Shown: positions 6,213 to 8,288 of the stretch, piece by piece
How positions within the stretch are numbered: the first letter of the stretch is position 1
Layout of the letters: every line of letters begins with the position of its first letter
DNA from: Rhodoferax sp.
GTDB taxonomy: Bacteria; Pseudomonadota; Gammaproteobacteria; Burkholderiales; Burkholderiaceae_C
Assembly: GCA_016463455.1 (NCBI GenBank)
Contig: JAEMRG010000081.1
Location: 1 to 8,288, forward strand
Direction: 5' to 3'
DNA length: 8,288 nucleotides
Translations under genes and position numbers: made by a program
The notes under the pieces: model-generated
The model's input: only the letters and a program-made list of their open reading frames with translations
Database searches by the model: none
What the model was told of the DNA's origin: nothing

Positions 6213-7310
6213 TCACGTCAGACCTGTATCCACCTTGCGGCGCTCAAGGTCCAGAAACTGCGGGGTTTGCATTTCATTGAGGCGCGACACCGTGCGCGGG
6301 AACTCATGCGCCAGCGGACCTTCGGTGTACAGCTCCTCAGGCCGCACTTGGGCCGAAACAATCAACTTGATGTGCCGGTCATAGAGCACATCGACCAACC
6401 AGGTAAAGCGCCTTGCCTCGGCGTTGCGGTTGACCGGCATATGGGGCACATCGCTCAACAACACCGTATGGAACTGGCTGGCAATTTCCAAATAGTCATT
6501 TTGCGAGCGGGGCCCGCCGCAGAGCTCTTTGAAATCGAACCAGACCACGCCTCCGGCGCGCTTGCGGGCATAGATGCTGCGCTGCTCGATGCGCAACACG
6601 CGCTCGCCCTCCTGGGCTTCGGCCACACTGGCAAAAGCCTGGGCCATGGCCGCGTCCGCAACAGGTCCGTTGGGGACATGGTAAAGATCCAAAGCGCCCA
6701 TGGCTAAACGGCGATAGTCCGTGCCGTTGTCCACATTGATGACCTGCATCTGCTGGTTCAAAAATGCAATCGCGCCCAGCACCCGGTCCCGGTGCATACC
6801 CCCGGGGTATAAATCATCGGGCTTGAAATTCGAGGTGGTGACAAAGCCCACTTCATGGGTGTGCAAAGCTTCGAGCAGGCGGTGCAAAATCAGCGCGTCG
6901 GTGATATCTGCCACATGAAATTCGTCAAAACAAATTAGCTTGTAACGATGCGCCATGCGTTCGCCCAGCACGTCAAGCGGGTTGGCAGTACCCTGCAAGT
7001 CATGGAGTTCGCGGTGCACTTCGCGCATGAACTCATGAAAATGCAAGCGCGCTTTGCGCTTGAGTGGGACCGCTTCAAAAAAGCAATCCATCAAAAAACT
7101 TTTACCCCGTCCAACACCACCATACAAATAGACGCCCCGAGGGATTGGGGGATGGTGAATCAGTTTCTTGAAAGAGTTGCCGCGTTTTTCCTTGTAAATA
7201 GTCCATTGCTGGGCACACACATCCAGGGCTTGCACCGCGCGCAATTGCGCCGGATCGCTGTCGAATCCGCGGTGTAACAACTCTTTTTGGTAGTAAGCAA
7301 GCACAGACAT
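6213..7310 (-). CDS. zapE: Cell division ATPase ZapE (AFG1-like)
   Basis: ZapE is an AFG1/LACE1-type P-loop ATPase. In E. coli it associates with the FtsZ ring and is needed for division under oxygen limitation and heat stress. The 365-aa protein opens with YYQKELLHRGFDSDPAQLRAVQALD. Walker A is GGVGRGKS at 64-71 (preceded by PRGVYLYG), and the family segment RLHFHEFMREVHRELHDLQG follows at 88-107. Walker B is LICFDEFHVADITDA at 125-139. Further family blocks are TTSNFKPDDLYPGGMHRDR, the GALDLYH region, WFDFKELCGGPRSQNDYLE and, near the end, RFTWLVDVLYDRHIKLIVSA. The length is normal (E. coli 375). The ATG at 7310-7308 has no clear Shine-Dalgarno motif; a 14-bp palindrome abuts it. The gene sits between phoR (96 bp upstream) and yoaA (40 bp downstream) on the same strand. 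Confidence 0.95.
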   Translation of the reverse strand: MSVLAYYQKELLHRGFDSDPAQLRAVQALDVCAQQWTIYKEKRGNSFKKLIHHPPIPRGVYLYGGVGRGKSFLMDCFFEAVPLKRKARLHFHEFMREVHRELHDLQGTANPLDVLGERMAHRYKLICFDEFHVADITDALILHRLLEALHTHEVGFVTTSNFKPDDLYPGGMHRDRVLGAIAFLNQQMQVINVDNGTDYRRLAMGALDLYHVPNGPVADAAMAQAFASVAEAQEGERVLRIEQRSIYARKRAGGVVWFDFKELCGGPRSQNDYLEIASQFHTVLLSDVPHMPVNRNAEARRFTWLVDVLYDRHIKLIVSAQVRPEELYTEGPLAHEFPRTVSRLNEMQTPQFLDLERRKVDTGLT

Positions 7311-7322
7311 AGCGGCCGCTAT
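7309..7322. repeat. 14-bp perfect palindrome at the zapE start
   Basis: ATAGCGGCCGCTAT is its own reverse complement and covers the first two bases of the zapE start codon plus the 12 bases before it. It occupies the place where a ribosome binding site would be expected. There is no loop, so a simple RNA hairpin would be strained. A dimeric regulator site or chance are both possible. Confidence 0.5.
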
Positions 7323-7406
7323 TGTGCCTTGCAGGCCAGCGCTGCTAGCGCACCATGCGCAAAAGACACGCCAAGGCCATGGGCCGGCCTAACCGGTGCG
7401 ACGGGG
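7311..7406. other. phoR-zapE intergenic region, GC-rich with several short inverted repeats
   Basis: The 96-bp spacer contains GCGCT/AGCGC at 7339-7343 and 7347-7351 (3-nt loop), GGCC/GGCC at 7375-7378 and 7382-7385 (loop ATG), the palindrome GGCCGGCC at 7382-7389 and ACCGGT at 7392-7397. On the minus strand the GGCC hairpin is followed by TTGGCGTGTCTTTT, a weak T-rich run. This could be a partial terminator after phoR. No obvious zapE promoter or small gene is seen. Confidence 0.3.
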
Positions 7407-8288
7407 TCAGTCAGCCAACGCTTGGGCGGGCGCCTGCACTGCCTGGAATTGCACCCTGTGAGGAGGAAAAACGATCTGAAAACGCGAACCCTCCCCCGGA
7501 ATGCTGGAAATTGACAGTTCGGCACCATGGCGCTGGACGACATGTTTGACGATGGCCAGCCCCAGCCCGGTACCACCCGTGTCGCGCGAGCGGCTGCGAT
7601 CGACCCGGTAAAAGCGTTCGGTCAGGCGCCCAATATGCTCTTGTGCAATGCCCATGCCCTGGTCATAGACTGCAAATTGGGCACCTCCATCTTCCGTCAC
7701 GCTGGCAATTACACGGATGGACTTTTCAGCGGGCGTGTAGCGCACCGCGTTGCCGATAAGGTTAAAAAAGGCGCTGTGCAGTTCTGAAGCGGAACCGGCT
7801 AGCGACAAACCCGTCTGAATTTCAAAGCTCATACTGTGGGCTTGCCCCCACAAGACGCGCGATAACTCGCCTGCTTCCTGCCGGCATTGGTCCACCAGCA
7901 AACTGACATCTACCCACTCTTGCGTTGAAGGCGGCGGACTGCCCTCGAGCCGCGAAAGCGTCAGGAGATCGTTCACCAAAGACTGCATGCGCGAGGCCTG
8001 CTGCGCCATTAAATCCAGATAGCGTGCGCGTTCAGTCGCATTGAGCGTCAGAGTTTGCAGTGTTTCCACAAAGCCACCGAGTACCGTCAGCGGGGTCCGG
8101 ATTTCGTGCGATACATTGGCTACAAAATCGCGGCGCATGGCCTCGGCCTGCTCCACTGCAGTGACATCGCGCGACAGCAGCAGGCTTCGCCCTGCCCCGT
8201 AGGGATGCACATGCACCGACAGCCGCACCGGCAAGGTGACGGTACTAGCGCGGCCCGGCATCACCACATCTTTTTCAAAGTCTTTGGC
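7407..8288 (-). CDS. phoR: Phosphate regulon sensor histidine kinase PhoR, C-terminal part
   Basis: Membrane histidine kinase that phosphorylates PhoB when phosphate is scarce. The reading frame is open to the right edge, so the 5' end lies outside; an internal GTG at 8267 is not the start. About 293 codons are visible, beginning at the end of a PAS-like domain (VRLSVHVHPYGAGRSLLLSR). Next is the H-box FVANVSHEIRTPLTVLGGFV, in which the phosphorylated His is encoded at 8108-8106. This wording is typical of PhoR in beta- and gammaproteobacteria. The N-box NLIGNAVRYTP, the ATP-lid motif YDQGMGI, the F-box region RFYRVDRSRSR and the G2 motif GTGLGLAIVKHVVQRHGAEL follow, all intact. Against E. 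coli PhoR (431 aa), roughly the first 140 residues with the membrane segments are missing from view. phoB is expected just beyond the right edge. The next gene on this strand is zapE, not ppk. Confidence 0.9.
   Translation of the reverse strand, partial: AKDFEKDVVMPGRASTVTLPVRLSVHVHPYGAGRSLLLSRDVTAVEQAEAMRRDFVANVSHEIRTPLTVLGGFVETLQTLTLNATERARYLDLMAQQASRMQSLVNDLLTLSRLEGSPPPSTQEWVDVSLLVDQCRQEAGELSRVLWGQAHSMSFEIQTGLSLAGSASELHSAFFNLIGNAVRYTPAEKSIRVIASVTEDGGAQFAVYDQGMGIAQEHIGRLTERFYRVDRSRSRDTGGTGLGLAIVKHVVQRHGAELSISSIPGEGSRFQIVFPPHRVQFQAVQAPAQALAD

Noticed and set aside
7309..7397. Cluster of rare-cutter-like sites (NotI, NcoI, FseI, AgeI types) that might suggest a vector or cloning junction
   Set aside because: The flanking genes are intact and in natural context, and a second NotI-type site lies inside yoaA coding sequence (4125-4132). 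Such sites are common in GC-rich genomes.
1..8288. Search for tRNA, CRISPR arrays, insertion sequences, toxin-antitoxin or defence genes
   Set aside because: Nothing was found by eye: no spaced repeats, no transposase or integrase motifs, and no space between genes longer than about 115 bp.

Overview
This window looks like core chromosome from a betaproteobacterium, most likely order Burkholderiales and close to Comamonadaceae. Four things suggest this: the scpB-rluB pair placed just before ndk, the divergent rluD/bamD pair, the PhoR sequence style, and the moderately high GC with matching codon use in all genes. The assignment comes from recognising protein families and gene order, not from a database search. 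I see no mobile element, tRNA, rRNA, CRISPR array, prophage or toxin/defence cassette, and no compositional break that would suggest transfer.

Layout, left to right. Positions 1-44 hold the first codons of ndk (minus strand, running off the left edge). Then, all on the minus strand, come rluB (23S rRNA pseudouridine synthase), scpB (condensin-associated segregation protein) and rluD (23S rRNA pseudouridine synthase). Transcription therefore runs rluD > scpB > rluB > ndk. The plus-strand gene bamD (outer-membrane assembly lipoprotein) is divergent from rluD, and the ATG codons of the two genes overlap within a single CATG. bamD converges on yoaA (iron-sulfur XPD-like helicase), and the last 14 bp of the two genes overlap. 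yoaA is preceded in its own direction by zapE (division-associated AFG1-type ATPase) and by the 3' part of phoR (phosphate-sensing histidine kinase), which runs off the right edge. Transcription on that side runs phoR > zapE > yoaA.

Together the genes cover ribosome maturation (rluB, rluD), chromosome segregation and repair (scpB, yoaA), envelope and division (bamD, zapE), nucleotide pools (ndk) and phosphate sensing (phoR). All complete genes look intact. No gap between genes exceeds 115 bp. I found no undescribed system. The most interesting points are about gene layout: the shared start of bamD and rluD, with predicted mRNA 5' ends complementary to each other; the coding overlap of bamD and yoaA; and low-complexity extensions on RluB.
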